Origin: Rhizobiaceae bacterium
GTDB taxonomy: Bacteria; Pseudomonadota; Alphaproteobacteria; Rhizobiales; Rhizobiaceae
NCBI GenBank assembly: GCA_019635715.1
Contig: JAHBYY010000009.1
Span: forward strand, 1 to 64,000
Direction: 5' to 3'
DNA: 64,000 nt
Shown here: in pieces, positions 19,386-31,175 of the stretch
How the letters are laid out: the number at the start of each line of letters is the position of its first letter
Numbering within the stretch: position 1 is the stretch's first letter
The notes under the pieces: generated by a model
What the model saw: only the letters and a program-made list of their open reading frames with translations
The model's database searches: none
What the model was told of the DNA's origin: nothing
Position numbers and translations under genes: made by a program

Positions 19386-20219
19386 GTGGGCAGCAACGCC
19401 GATCTCGTTGCCGGGATGCTGCGCGCGGGCGACCGCGACCGCTATCTCGCCGCGCTCTACGCCCCCGCGGAGCGCCGCGCGGCCTTGAACGCCCTCTACG
19501 CTTTCGATGCCGAGATCGCCGGCCTGCGCGACCGCGTGCGCGAGGCGCTGCCCGGCGAGATCCGGCTGCAATGGTGGCGCGATGCGATCGCCACCGGCGA
19601 GGCTGCGACCGGCAATCCGCTGGCCGACGAGCTGATCGGTGCCATCACCCAACATCGCCTGCCGAAACCGGCATTCGACGCCTATCTGGAGGCGCGCATC
19701 TTCGATCTCTACGACGACCCGATGCCGTCGCGGACCGATCTCGAGGGTTTTTGCGGCGAAACGGCCTCTGCTGTCTTCCAGCTCGCAGCGCTGATCCTCG
19801 ATCCGGCGGCTGCGCCCGCGGTTTCGGAGCTTGCAGGCCATGCGGGTTGCGTGACGGCCCTGGTGCGGATCCTGCGCAGCCTGCCGATCCAGCGGCGCCG
19901 GGGCCAGTGCTATGTTCCGCGCGACATCCTCGTCGCCGTTGGAACGACGCCGGAGCGATTCAACACCGTGGACGATGCCAGCGCCCATTCGGCGGTCGGC
20001 GCGCTGATCGCCCTTGCCGCAGAACATCTCCGGCATTTCGAAGCCGGTGCGGCGCGGTTGCCGCCCGGGCTGCGCGCGGCGTTCCTGCCCGTCGCGATCG
20101 ACCGGGCAAGGCTTGCCGCCTACAGACGGCCCGAGACCCTGCTGGACGGCGTGCCCGACCTGCCGGGCTGGCGCCGGCAGTGGATCCTGTTTCGAACCGC
20201 CGCCATGGGCTGGCGATAG
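19386..20219 (+). CDS. Squalene/phytoene synthase-like protein, NDUFAF6 homologue
   Basis: A 277-residue member of the trans-isoprenyl-diphosphate synthase fold. The region aligning with the first Asp-rich motif reads YAFDAEIAGLRD and lacks DDxxD, so prenyl-diphosphate synthesis is unlikely. That pattern, and position directly after the NDUFAF3-like gene, matches the non-catalytic complex I assembly factor NDUFAF6. The GTG at 19386 gives a start two bases after the previous stop; an ATG at about 19416 would trim ten residues. No carotenoid or hopanoid genes are nearby. Confidence 0.8.
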   Translation: MGSNADLVAGMLRAGDRDRYLAALYAPAERRAALNALYAFDAEIAGLRDRVREALPGEIRLQWWRDAIATGEAATGNPLADELIGAITQHRLPKPAFDAYLEARIFDLYDDPMPSRTDLEGFCGETASAVFQLAALILDPAAAPAVSELAGHAGCVTALVRILRSLPIQRRRGQCYVPRDILVAVGTTPERFNTVDDASAHSAVGALIALAAEHLRHFEAGAARLPPGLRAAFLPVAIDRARLAAYRRPETLLDGVPDLPGWRRQWILFRTAAMGWR

Positions 20220-20233
20220 AAGGTTTTGGGGCG

Positions 20234-21640
20234 TCAGGCCGCCACCGGCTCCGCCGATAGCCCCGCCAGCCAGCGACGGCAGTCTTGCAGGGCGCGGGCA
20301 GCCACGGCGCGCTTCTTGGCGACGGTCTTCTCCTTGCCGCGCAGACGCTTGCCTTCCGGCTTGGGCGTCTCGATCGGCGGAAACAGCCCGAAATTGACGT
20401 TCATCGGCTGGAAGGACCGCTTGCCCGGCTCGTCGTCCGAGACGATGTGCCCGCCGGTGATATGGCCGAGCAGCGCGCCGAAGGCCGTGGTCGGCGGCGG
20501 CGGGGCGATCGGTCGGCCGAGCAGCTCGGCGGCGGCGAATCGTCCCGCCAGCAGGCCGATCGCCGCCGATTCGACATAGCCCTCGCAGCCGGTGATCTGG
20601 CCGGCGAAGCGCAGGCCGGGCCGGTCGCGCAACCGCAGGGTGGCGTCCAGCAGGGTGGGCGAGTTGATGTAGGTGTTGCGGTGGAGGCCGCCGAGCCGCG
20701 CGAACTCGGCGTTCTCCAGGCCCGGGATCGTCCGGAAGATGCGGGTCTGCTCGCCATGCTTCAGCTTCGTCTGGAAGCCGACCATGTTGTAGAGCGTGCC
20801 GAGCGCATTGTCCTGGCGTAGCTGTACCACGGCGTAGGCCTTGACGGTCGGGTTGTGCGCGTTGGTCAGCCCCATCGGCTTCATCGGTCCGTGCCGCAGC
20901 GTTTCTGCGCCGCGTTCGGCCATGATTTCGATCGGAAGGCAGCCGTCGAAATAGGGTGTGCCTTCCCACTGCTTGAACTCGGTCTTCTCACCTTCGAGAA
21001 GCGCGTTGACGAAGGCCTCGTACTGCGCCTTGTCCATCGGACAATTGATGTAGTCCTTGCCGGTGCCGCCCGGCCCGACCTTGTCGTAGCGCGACTGGAA
21101 CCAGCAGGTCTTCATGTCGATGCTGTCGAAATGGACGATCGGCGCAATGGCGTCGAAGAAGGCGAGGGCGTCGGCGCCGGTGCGCTGCGCGATCGCCGTG
21201 GCGAGCGACGGCGCCGTCAGCGGGCCGGTGGCGATGATCGCCTGGGCCCAGTCGTCCGGCGGCAGGCCGGTGACCTCCTCGCGGACGATGCTGACCAGCG
21301 GATGGCGCTCGAGCCGTTCGGTGACCGCCGCCGAGAAACCGTCGCGGTCGACCGCCAGCGCGCTGCCGGCCGGAACCTGATGGGCGTCGCCCGCCGACAT
21401 GATCAGCGATCCGGCCAGCCGCATCTCGGCGTGCAGCACGCCGACCGCATTGGTCTCGGCATCGTCCGAACGGAAGGAGTTGGAGCAGACGAGTTCCGCC
21501 AGCCCTTCCGTCTTGTGGGCGTCGGTGCCGCGCACGGGCCGCATTTCATGCAGGATGACCGGAACGCCGGCATTTGCCGCCTGCCAGGCGGCTTCCGAAC
21601 CGGCCAGCCCGCCGCCGATGATATGCAAGGGATGTGTCAT
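20234..21640 (-). CDS. trmFO: tRNA U54 methyltransferase, folate-dependent
   Basis: A 468-residue FAD- and methylenetetrahydrofolate-dependent enzyme that makes m5U54 (ribothymidine) in the T-loop of tRNAs. The dinucleotide-binding motif is [14 protein letters not shown] at the N-terminus; SDETN-type and [16 protein letters not shown] segments and [14 protein letters not shown] are family landmarks. The start was set at 21640 ([11 protein letters not shown]); upstream codons to 21781 run into the hairpin array and are not family-like. It lies downstream of that array on the same strand. Confidence 0.94.
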   Translation of the reverse strand: MTHPLHIIGGGLAGSEAAWQAANAGVPVILHEMRPVRGTDAHKTEGLAELVCSNSFRSDDAETNAVGVLHAEMRLAGSLIMSAGDAHQVPAGSALAVDRDGFSAAVTERLERHPLVSIVREEVTGLPPDDWAQAIIATGPLTAPSLATAIAQRTGADALAFFDAIAPIVHFDSIDMKTCWFQSRYDKVGPGGTGKDYINCPMDKAQYEAFVNALLEGEKTEFKQWEGTPYFDGCLPIEIMAERGAETLRHGPMKPMGLTNAHNPTVKAYAVVQLRQDNALGTLYNMVGFQTKLKHGEQTRIFRTIPGLENAEFARLGGLHRNTYINSPTLLDATLRLRDRPGLRFAGQITGCEGYVESAAIGLLAGRFAAAELLGRPIAPPPPTTAFGALLGHITGGHIVSDDEPGKRSFQPMNVNFGLFPPIETPKPEGKRLRGKEKTVAKKRAVAARALQDCRRWLAGLSAEPVAA

Positions 21641-21720
21641 GGGGCGGCATCTAGCGCCGGCCTCCGCCGAAGGCAACAGAGCGCTCCATCGACGGCGTGC
21701 GGGGGAAGGTATTCGGAGGT

Positions 21721-21759
21721 CGAAAAAACGAAACCCGCCGGGGGAGGAGGTCCGGCGGG
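21721..21759 (-). terminator. Terminator of the DUF1127/small-RNA unit
   Basis: On the minus strand the last CCTCCTCCC hairpin (stem CCCGCCGG/CCGGCGGG, 21734-21759) is directly followed by TTTCGTTTTTTCG. A strong GC stem with a U-rich tail fits Rho-independent termination, with the CCUCCUCCC motif displayed in the terminator loop. Confidence 0.75.
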
Positions 21760-21843
21760 CTTCGCATTGGCCGGGCAGCACCCGGGAGGAGGAGAGGGCT
21801 GCCCGTAGTCGCCGAACCCTGGGAGGAGGATGGGCCGGCGATG
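21722..21843 (-). ncRNA. Cuckoo/CcsR-type small RNA, distal copy (three CCUCCUCCC hairpins)
   Basis: Read on the minus strand, three hairpins each expose CCUCCUCCC in the loop: motif positions 21821-21829, 21784-21792 and 21742-21750. Stems are 21810-21840, 21772-21805 and 21734-21759. This motif, in loops and downstream of a DUF1127 gene, defines the cuckoo RNA family (Rhodobacter CcsR1-4, stress-induced and processed from the DUF1127 transcript). The unit is the second of two tandem copies offset by about 154 bp and ends in the terminator. The exact RNA ends are inferred. Confidence 0.75.
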
Positions 21844-21879
21844 TTCTTTCCGCATATGGTGGGTGCGGAACCCGATTTC

Positions 21880-21995
21880 AACAGCACCCGCCGGGGGAGG
21901 AGGTCCGGCGGGTGCCGCTATGGTCCGACCGGCTGTCGGGAGGAGGAGAGAGCCGGCCGTATCGCGCGAACCCTGGGAGGAGGTAGGGTCCGCGG
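21880..21995 (-). ncRNA. Cuckoo/CcsR-type small RNA, proximal copy (three CCUCCUCCC hairpins)
   Basis: Minus-strand motif positions are 21975-21983, 21938-21946 and 21895-21903, inside stems 21970-21989 (ACCCT/AGGGT), 21929-21956 (CCGGCT/AGCCGG) and 21884-21915 (11 bp, GCACCCGCCGG/CCGGCGGGTGC). It begins about ten bases after the DUF1127 stop codon. Motif spacing (37 and 43 bp) nearly repeats that of the distal copy (37 and 42 bp), so the array looks like a tandem duplication of a three-hairpin unit. Regulation by heat-shock or stress sigma factors is known for Rhodobacter; no promoter was identified here. Confidence 0.75.
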
Positions 21996-22004
21996 GAATC
22001 TCGT

Positions 22005-22145
22005 TCAGATGGCCTTGCGGGCCGCTTCCTTGATCTCGGCGCGCTTGAAGCCGATATCGGAAAGTTCACGGTTGGACAGGCGGCCAAGCTCGGTCACGGT
22101 CTCGCGATAGCGGCGCCAGTTACGGTAGTTGCGGATCAGGTTCAT
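22005..22145 (-). CDS. DUF1127 small basic protein
   Basis: A 46-residue basic protein, MNLIRNYRNWRRYRETV at the start and GRLSNRELSDIGFKRAEI in the conserved DUF1127 core. The ATG at 22145 has AGGA (GAGCAGGACG) just upstream; the open frame above it is not family-like. In Rhodobacter sphaeroides a DUF1127 protein (CcaF1) binds RNA and helps mature the CcsR RNAs encoded immediately downstream, and the same arrangement is present here. The role in this organism is inferred from that. Confidence 0.9.
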   Translation of the reverse strand: MNLIRNYRNWRRYRETVTELGRLSNRELSDIGFKRAEIKEAARKAI

Positions 22146-22369
22146 CGTCCTGCTCGTTTCGTCTGAAGATCTCTTTTCTTCACGATCCGAAAATAGTCGC
22201 TCCTCCCCATCTGTGAAAGAGATGATCACGCATGGCAGCAATGCGCATGGTGCAATGCAGCAAAATCGATGCTGCGGCGCAGGTGGTGCGCCGGCAAATG
22301 TCGGCTGCACGACAACGCGATCGCCGCATGATACCAAAGGAGGAGGTCAGGGCCTTTGCGGAGGGATGC

Positions 22370-23473
22370 GTGGCTGGACATGCGAGCCGCGTCGGGCGTG
22401 ACATAGACCGCTGGCTCGCCGGCGGACTGATCGACGAGCGCCTCGCCGACCAGTTGCGGCGCGACATCGCCGCCCATGCGCGCGGCTCGATCAGCTTCGG
22501 GACGATCGTCATGATGATGGCGGCGCTGCTGGTCTGCGCCGCGATCCTGCTGCTGGTCGCGGCGAACTGGGAGGCCATCCCGCGACCTGGCCGTGTCGGC
22601 CTGCTGTTCGCCGTCATTCTGGCCGGCTATCTCGGCGGCGGCGTTGCCCGCACGCGCGGCCACATGGCGGCCGGCGACGCGCTCTGGCTCATTGCCGCGG
22701 CCGCGTTCGGCGGCGGCATCGCCCTGATCGGTCAGATGTATCATCTCTCCGGCGACGAGCGGACGGCGCTGCTGACCTGGTGCGGCGGCACGGCGCTGGC
22801 GGGTCTCGTCCTCGGCTCCGCGACGCTGACCGCCGCCGCTGCGGCAATCCTGCTGGCCTGGCTGGGGTTCGGGGGCGTCGACTTCTGGGGAAGGGGCGGG
22901 GATCTTCACCTCTACGCCCCTGCCGCGGCGGTCCTCTGGCTGATTTCATTGCGGACCGGCAGCCTCGCGGCACGCCATGCGCTGTCGCTGGGGCTTCTGT
23001 TCTATGGCTGTCTGCTGGCGGTGAGCGGCGATGCGGCGACGATCGGCGCTGCGATGGCGGGGCTCGGGGCGCTGCTGTTCGGCGCCGCGGCGTTCCTCCC
23101 GGCATTGGCTGAATCGGCATTGCGGCTGCGGGGCAGGCTCGATGTCCACGCGCTGGCCGGATTTCTGCTCGGCATGGGCTTTGTGCAGGCGGATCGTGCC
23201 GACGACATCGCGGTCGTCATCTTCTGTGCGGCGATCGTCTTCGGCGCGATCATCGCGGCGATCGTCCTGGCCGGACGGGACAGCCGGGCGATCCGATGGA
23301 CCGCCTATCTCGGTTTCCTCGCCGAACTGGCGTTCCTCTACATCAATACGCTCGGATCGATGCTCGGAAGCGTCGGTCTGTTCCTGGCGTCGGGCATCGT
23401 GCTTGCGATCGTGGCGCTCGCGGTGACGAAGGTGGAGCGTCGGCTCAAGGCAGGCGGGGAGATCGTGTCGTGA
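22370..23473 (+). CDS. DUF2157 multi-span membrane protein
   Basis: A 367-residue inner-membrane protein: a soluble N-terminal DUF2157 segment (RDIDRWLAGGLIDERLADQL) and then about ten hydrophobic helices. The GTG at 22370 was chosen because GGAGG lies five bases upstream and the conserved DUF2157 part begins immediately; ATG codons at 22328 and 22232 are in frame and possible. It overlaps the next gene by four bases. The DUF2157 plus GDYXXLXY pairing recurs in proteobacteria but its function is unknown. Confidence 0.75.
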   Translation: MAGHASRVGRDIDRWLAGGLIDERLADQLRRDIAAHARGSISFGTIVMMMAALLVCAAILLLVAANWEAIPRPGRVGLLFAVILAGYLGGGVARTRGHMAAGDALWLIAAAAFGGGIALIGQMYHLSGDERTALLTWCGGTALAGLVLGSATLTAAAAAILLAWLGFGGVDFWGRGGDLHLYAPAAAVLWLISLRTGSLAARHALSLGLLFYGCLLAVSGDAATIGAAMAGLGALLFGAAAFLPALAESALRLRGRLDVHALAGFLLGMGFVQADRADDIAVVIFCAAIVFGAIIAAIVLAGRDSRAIRWTAYLGFLAELAFLYINTLGSMLGSVGLFLASGIVLAIVALAVTKVERRLKAGGEIVS

Positions 23474-24051
23474 CGGGCCGCCGGCTGGTTGTGGCGGCGC
23501 TGGCGGTGGCGCTGGCGCAGATCGGCTTCCTGGCCTGGATCATCGCCGGCCGGGCGGCGATCCTGCGCGACGGACGGGAGGTGCTGCTGAAGGTCGAGCC
23601 GGTCGACCCGCGCGACCTGTTGCGCGGCGACTATGTGCGGCTCGGATACGAGGTTTCAAGCGTTCCGCTCGCACTGGTGTCGAACCTGCCGGCGGGTGCG
23701 GAAAACCTTGCCGAAAGCGCGATCGTCGTGCGGCTGCAACGGCAGGCCGACGGCTACTGGCGGGCCGTTTCGGCGCGGCTGGGCAGCGGCGGCGGCCAGC
23801 CGGCGGGTGCGGGCGACATCGACATTCGCGGCACCAGCGCGGCCACCTGGAGCCTGGCGCCGGACGACACGCTGCGCGTCAGCTACGGCATAGAGCGCTT
23901 CTACCTGCCGGAAGGCGAGGGACGGGCTATCGAGCAGGACATGCGCCTCAGGAGCTTCGGCATCGTCGCGGCGGTCGATGCCCATGGCACCGCGCAGATC
24001 AAGCGCCTGATGGACGGCGACCGGCTGCTGTTCGAGGAACCGCTCTACTGA
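23470..24051 (+). CDS. GDYXXLXY domain protein
   Basis: A 193-residue protein with one N-terminal membrane helix (LVVAALAVALAQIGFLAWIIA) and a periplasmic domain containing the signature RGDYVRLGYEV at about residues 54-64, followed by conserved FYLPEGEG. GTG 23470 overlaps the DUF2157 stop (GTGA), indicating translational coupling and probably a joint membrane complex. Function is unknown. Confidence 0.85.
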   Translation: MTGRRLVVAALAVALAQIGFLAWIIAGRAAILRDGREVLLKVEPVDPRDLLRGDYVRLGYEVSSVPLALVSNLPAGAENLAESAIVVRLQRQADGYWRAVSARLGSGGGQPAGAGDIDIRGTSAATWSLAPDDTLRVSYGIERFYLPEGEGRAIEQDMRLRSFGIVAAVDAHGTAQIKRLMDGDRLLFEEPLY

Positions 24052-24110
24052 GGAGGTTCCGGCCAAGACGAGCCGGACCGGAAAACCCCTGCCGGCGGGC
24101 CGGCGCGGCC

Positions 24111-24827
24111 TCAGCCTGCGGTGCGGCGCGTCGCAATGATCGACTTGTTGAGGCCGAACGCCTTTTCGTGGAACACGTGACCGTCGGGGAACAGGATTCG
24201 CATCTGGCGGGTGGACAGCAGCCGATGCGTGTCGATGATCTCGCGCGCTTCCTCCCAATCGTCAATCCTGCGGAAGAAGCCGAGTGGAAAGGTCATGATC
24301 AACCTGCGCCGCACGGCCTCGGGCAGATATTGGAAGCCGACGAATCGGAAATGCGGTTCGTAGGCGAACCAGTAATTGGGCGTCTGCACGTAGTAGTCGG
24401 GTGCGAGGCGCCGGACATTCGCGGCAAAGTCCTGCATGTCGGGCCAGCGGCCGACATGCTCGATGACGGAGTTCGAATGCACCATGTCGAAGCTGTTGTC
24501 GGCATACAGGCTCTGGTCCGATGCGCTCGCCTTGCGGAAGCTGAACACGCCGGTGTCGCGGACCGTCTCGTCGGACGTGTTGATCAGCGTGATCCTGATG
24601 CGGCCGCGATTGCGGGCCAGGAACTCCCGCCCGATCAGCCAGTAGTCCTCGGTGCCGCCGAGGTCGATGATCTCGGCCACCTCCTTTCGGTCGAGGATCG
24701 CCTGGATCTGGGCGCGCACGGTCTCGAACCGCTTCGAGCGGAACCGGAACTCGATGCTCTGCGAATCGACATAGGGATTCCTGCCCTTGGTTTCGCCGAT
24801 GAGCGCGGCCTGGTCTGCTGCTGACAT
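24111..24827 (-). CDS. Class I SAM-dependent methyltransferase-like protein
   Basis: A 238-residue protein with a methyltransferase-type core: EIIDLGGTEDYWLIG at the motif I position and SFDMVHSNSVIEHVGRW at the region typical of Methyltransf_11 proteins. The glycine-rich loop (DLGGT) is short compared with the usual E/DxGxGxG, so catalytic competence is likely but not assured. The start was set at 24827 (MSAADQAALIGETKG). Substrate is unknown. Its promoter region is shared with recA and carries a CtrA-type box. Confidence 0.75.
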   Translation of the reverse strand: MSAADQAALIGETKGRNPYVDSQSIEFRFRSKRFETVRAQIQAILDRKEVAEIIDLGGTEDYWLIGREFLARNRGRIRITLINTSDETVRDTGVFSFRKASASDQSLYADNSFDMVHSNSVIEHVGRWPDMQDFAANVRRLAPDYYVQTPNYWFAYEPHFRFVGFQYLPEAVRRRLIMTFPLGFFRRIDDWEEAREIIDTHRLLSTRQMRILFPDGHVFHEKAFGLNKSIIATRRTAG

Positions 24828-24895
24828 TCGTGTGCCTGTCGGTTGTCTTCGCTGACATAAGCATACAATGTGCGCCGTTTGCCGCGACAGAATAG

Positions 24896-24911
24896 TTAAC
24901 AAATGGTTAAC
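24896..24911. promoter_or_regulatory. Perfect CtrA-type box TTAA-N7-TTAAC
   Basis: TTAACAAATGGTTAAC matches the full CtrA recognition sequence (TTAA, seven bases, TTAAC) exactly and is near-symmetric, so it reads on both strands. It lies 69 bp upstream of the methyltransferase start and about 195 bp upstream of recA, with another TTAAC half-site at 24927. The distance favours control of the methyltransferase gene. Binding is inferred. Confidence 0.6.
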
Positions 24912-24976
24912 GCGGCGATTCGGCCGTTAACCACCGCCCGTTCCGGTGCGTGGCGCCCCTTCCGGCCATCATCCGT

Positions 24977-24991
24977 GAACGTAACTCGAAC
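24977..24991 (+). promoter_or_regulatory. LexA SOS box of recA
   Basis: GAACGTAACTCGAAC is an exact match to the alphaproteobacterial LexA operator GAAC-N7-GAAC. It lies 116 bp upstream of the recA ATG. A weak promoter-like pair (TTGCCA at 25031, TACATG at 25054, 17-bp spacer) lies downstream, but the true recA promoter cannot be fixed by eye. Confidence 0.8.
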
Positions 24992-25106
24992 AAATTTTAA
25001 AACATGAACAAAAGCAAATGGATAAGATCCTTGCCAAAACGGAACAAAGCAGGTACATGTTGACGATCATTTGGCGGCTCCATTGACCATCGGGGGAATA
25101 GAGATC

Positions 25107-26186
<1,080 letters not shown>

Positions 26187-26214
26187 TCCGCGGCAGCGAT
26201 CTGAAGCGGTTTGC

Positions 26215-26253
26215 GTGCCGCCGGCAGCGATGCCGGCGGCACTTCGCATTTTT
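26215..26253 (+). terminator. Intrinsic terminator of recA
   Basis: A perfect 12-bp stem, GTGCCGCCGGCA (26215-26226) and TGCCGGCGGCAC (26231-26242), is closed by a GCGA tetraloop and followed by TTCGCATTTTT. It starts 28 bp after the recA stop. Confidence 0.85.
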
Positions 26254-26365
26254 GGCGGTTTGGCGGCCGGCGCGAGCCAAGCGGTATTGTGGACAGGGTT
26301 TGCCGCGGTCGCTAAAAGGCCATGTCCATTTTCCGCCTGTGCGGCGGCTCAGCAAAGGCAGTGTC

Positions 26366-29026
<2,661 letters not shown>

Positions 29027-29090
29027 TCGCGTCGGCCGCGCTCGGCGCTCCCGCCGGCCCGGCGTCGATCCGTGGCCGGCGTGGACTGCG

Positions 29091-29729
29091 TCAGCCCGCC
29101 GACTGCGTCGTCACGAAGCTCGGCCTGGCGCTGATGCGCTGCCACCAATCTTCGAGGCCGGGATGGGCGGCAAACATCGGGGCCGCCAGCGGCGCCTTGA
29201 GGAAGTAGCCGATGATCGGCGCGGCGTGAAGGTCGGCAAGCGTCAGCCTGTCGCCCAGCAGCCAGGCGCCGGGCCGCTTCAGCCGCTCCAGTTCGGCCAG
29301 CACGGTTCGCGCCACCGGGATCGCTTGCTCGATCACCGCCGGATTCGGGTCGGTGCCCTCCTTCGGCCGGTCCACCGTTTCCACCGCGATGCCCCACACC
29401 ATGGCGCGATAGCCATAGGCATCGAGCAGCGCGATGATCTGGTTCATCACGCCGCGCGCCGCCGGCTCGGCCGGCTGAAGGGCAGGGCCGTCGAACGCCT
29501 CGTCGATGTAGCGGGTGATCGCGCCGGTCTCGTAGAGGCACAGGTCGCCGTGCAGCAGGGCGGGGATGCGACCGAAGGGATGCAGGTTCCGGTACCAGGA
29601 CGGCACCCCTTCGGAGGCGAAGACGTCGACGGGCACGCGCTCGCAGGCCACTTCCTTCTCGGCCAGCGCCATGCGCGCGATGCGCACATAGACGCTGTAG
29701 TCGGCCCCGTAGAGCACCGGCTTCGTCAC
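29091..29729 (-). CDS. Glutathione S-transferase family protein
   Basis: A 212-residue GST with an N-terminal thioredoxin-like domain (cis-Pro motif GRIPALL, then the glutathione-binding ETGAITRYID) and an all-helical C-terminal domain (ADLHAAPIIGYF). Substrate class cannot be inferred. It lies downstream of icd on the same strand, 31 bp away, and converges on alaS. Confidence 0.88.
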   Translation of the reverse strand: MTKPVLYGADYSVYVRIARMALAEKEVACERVPVDVFASEGVPSWYRNLHPFGRIPALLHGDLCLYETGAITRYIDEAFDGPALQPAEPAARGVMNQIIALLDAYGYRAMVWGIAVETVDRPKEGTDPNPAVIEQAIPVARTVLAELERLKRPGAWLLGDRLTLADLHAAPIIGYFLKAPLAAPMFAAHPGLEDWWQRISARPSFVTTQSAG

Positions 29730-29760
29730 GGCGCAGCCGCCCCGCGGCGTTTTGCTTCGG

Positions 29761-30972
29761 TCACCCCATCGCCTTCTGAAGGTTCTCGTCGATCTTGTCG
29801 AGGAAGCCGGTGGTCGACAGCCACGGCTGGTCGGGACCGATCAGCAGCGACAGATCCTTGGTCATGTATCCGGACTCGACCGTCTGGATGCAGACCTTTT
29901 CGAGCGTGTCCGCGAACTTCTTCAACTCGGCGTTGTCGTCGAGCTTGGCGCGGTGGGCGAGGCCGCGCGTCCAGGCGAAGATCGAGGCGATCGAGTTGGT
30001 CGAGGTCTCCTCGCCCTTCTGATGCTGGCGGTAATGGCGCGTCACGGTGCCGTGGGCGGCCTCGGCTTCCACCGTCTTGCCGTCGGGCGTCATCAGCACC
30101 GACGTCATCAGGCCGAGCGAGCCGAAGCCCTGGGCGACGATGTCGGACTGCACGTCGCCGTCGTAGTTCTTGCAGGCCCAGACGTAGCCGCCCGACCACT
30201 TCAGCGCCGAGGCCACCATGTCGTCGATCAGGCGGTGCTCGTACCAGATCTTGCGGGCCTTGAACTCTTCGGCGAATTCGGCGTCGAACACCTCCTGGAA
30301 GATGTCCTTGAAGCGGCCGTCATAGGCCTTCAGGATGGTGTTCTTGGTCGACAGATAGACCGGATAGTTGCGCAGCAGGCCATAGTTCAGCGAGGCGCGG
30401 GCGAACTCGCGGATCGACTCGTCGAGATTGTACATGGCCATCGCCACGCCGGCGCCCGGCGCGTCGTATACCTCATGCTCGATCGTCTTGCCGTCCTCGC
30501 CGACGAATTTGATCGACAGCTTGCCCTTGCCGGGGAACTTAAAATCGGTGGCACGGTACTGGTCGCCGAAGGCATGGCGGCCGACGACGATCGGCTTGGT
30601 CCAGCCGGGCACCAGGCGCGGCACGTTCTTCATGATGATCGGCTCGCGGAAGATCACGCCGCCGAGGATGTTGCGGATGGTGCCGTTGGGCGACTTCCAC
30701 ATCTTCTTGAGCTTGAATTCCTCGACGCGCGCCTCGTCCGGCGTGATCGTGGCGCATTTCACGCCGACGCCATGCTTCTTGATGGCGTTGGCCGCATCGA
30801 TGGTCACCTGGTCGCCCGTAGCGTCGCGATGTTCCACCCCGAGGTCGTAATAATCCAGCTTGAGGTCGAGATAGGGGTGGATCAGCTTGTCCTTGATGAA
30901 CTGCCAGATGATGCGGGTCATCTCGTCGCCGTCGAGCTCGACGACAGGATTGTCCACCTTGATCTTCGCCAT
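29761..30972 (-). CDS. icd: NADP-dependent isocitrate dehydrogenase (eukaryote-like type)
   Basis: A 403-residue homodimeric-type enzyme that oxidatively decarboxylates isocitrate to 2-oxoglutarate in the TCA cycle. The opening [20 protein letters not shown], substrate motif [13 protein letters not shown] and the [11 protein letters not shown]-type [21 protein letters not shown] segment identify the subfamily shared with mitochondrial IDH, unlike E. coli Icd. The start at 30972 was chosen over an open extension to 31125. Confidence 0.95.
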   Translation of the reverse strand: MAKIKVDNPVVELDGDEMTRIIWQFIKDKLIHPYLDLKLDYYDLGVEHRDATGDQVTIDAANAIKKHGVGVKCATITPDEARVEEFKLKKMWKSPNGTIRNILGGVIFREPIIMKNVPRLVPGWTKPIVVGRHAFGDQYRATDFKFPGKGKLSIKFVGEDGKTIEHEVYDAPGAGVAMAMYNLDESIREFARASLNYGLLRNYPVYLSTKNTILKAYDGRFKDIFQEVFDAEFAEEFKARKIWYEHRLIDDMVASALKWSGGYVWACKNYDGDVQSDIVAQGFGSLGLMTSVLMTPDGKTVEAEAAHGTVTRHYRQHQKGEETSTNSIASIFAWTRGLAHRAKLDDNAELKKFADTLEKVCIQTVESGYMTKDLSLLIGPDQPWLSTTGFLDKIDENLQKAMG

Positions 30973-31175
30973 TTGGGAGTGCCTCGCTTGGGGATTTGAA
31001 GGGCCGGAAGCCGTTGAAGCTGACGGGATTTCGGCCCCTATAACATTGTCGGCCCGTGAGGCAAAGCAGGCCTGGGCCGATCCGTGAACGGCGGGCGCCG
31101 TCTCGCGGACAGGGCGATCCGCCATTTCGATCGCGCCGGAACTGTGCCAATGAGGCGTCCGAACGGGACAGGACC

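Noticed and set aside
24052-24110. Terminator between the convergent GDYXXLXY and methyltransferase genes
   Set aside because: GC-rich partial inverted repeats exist, but I could not find a stable stem with a T tract on either strand.
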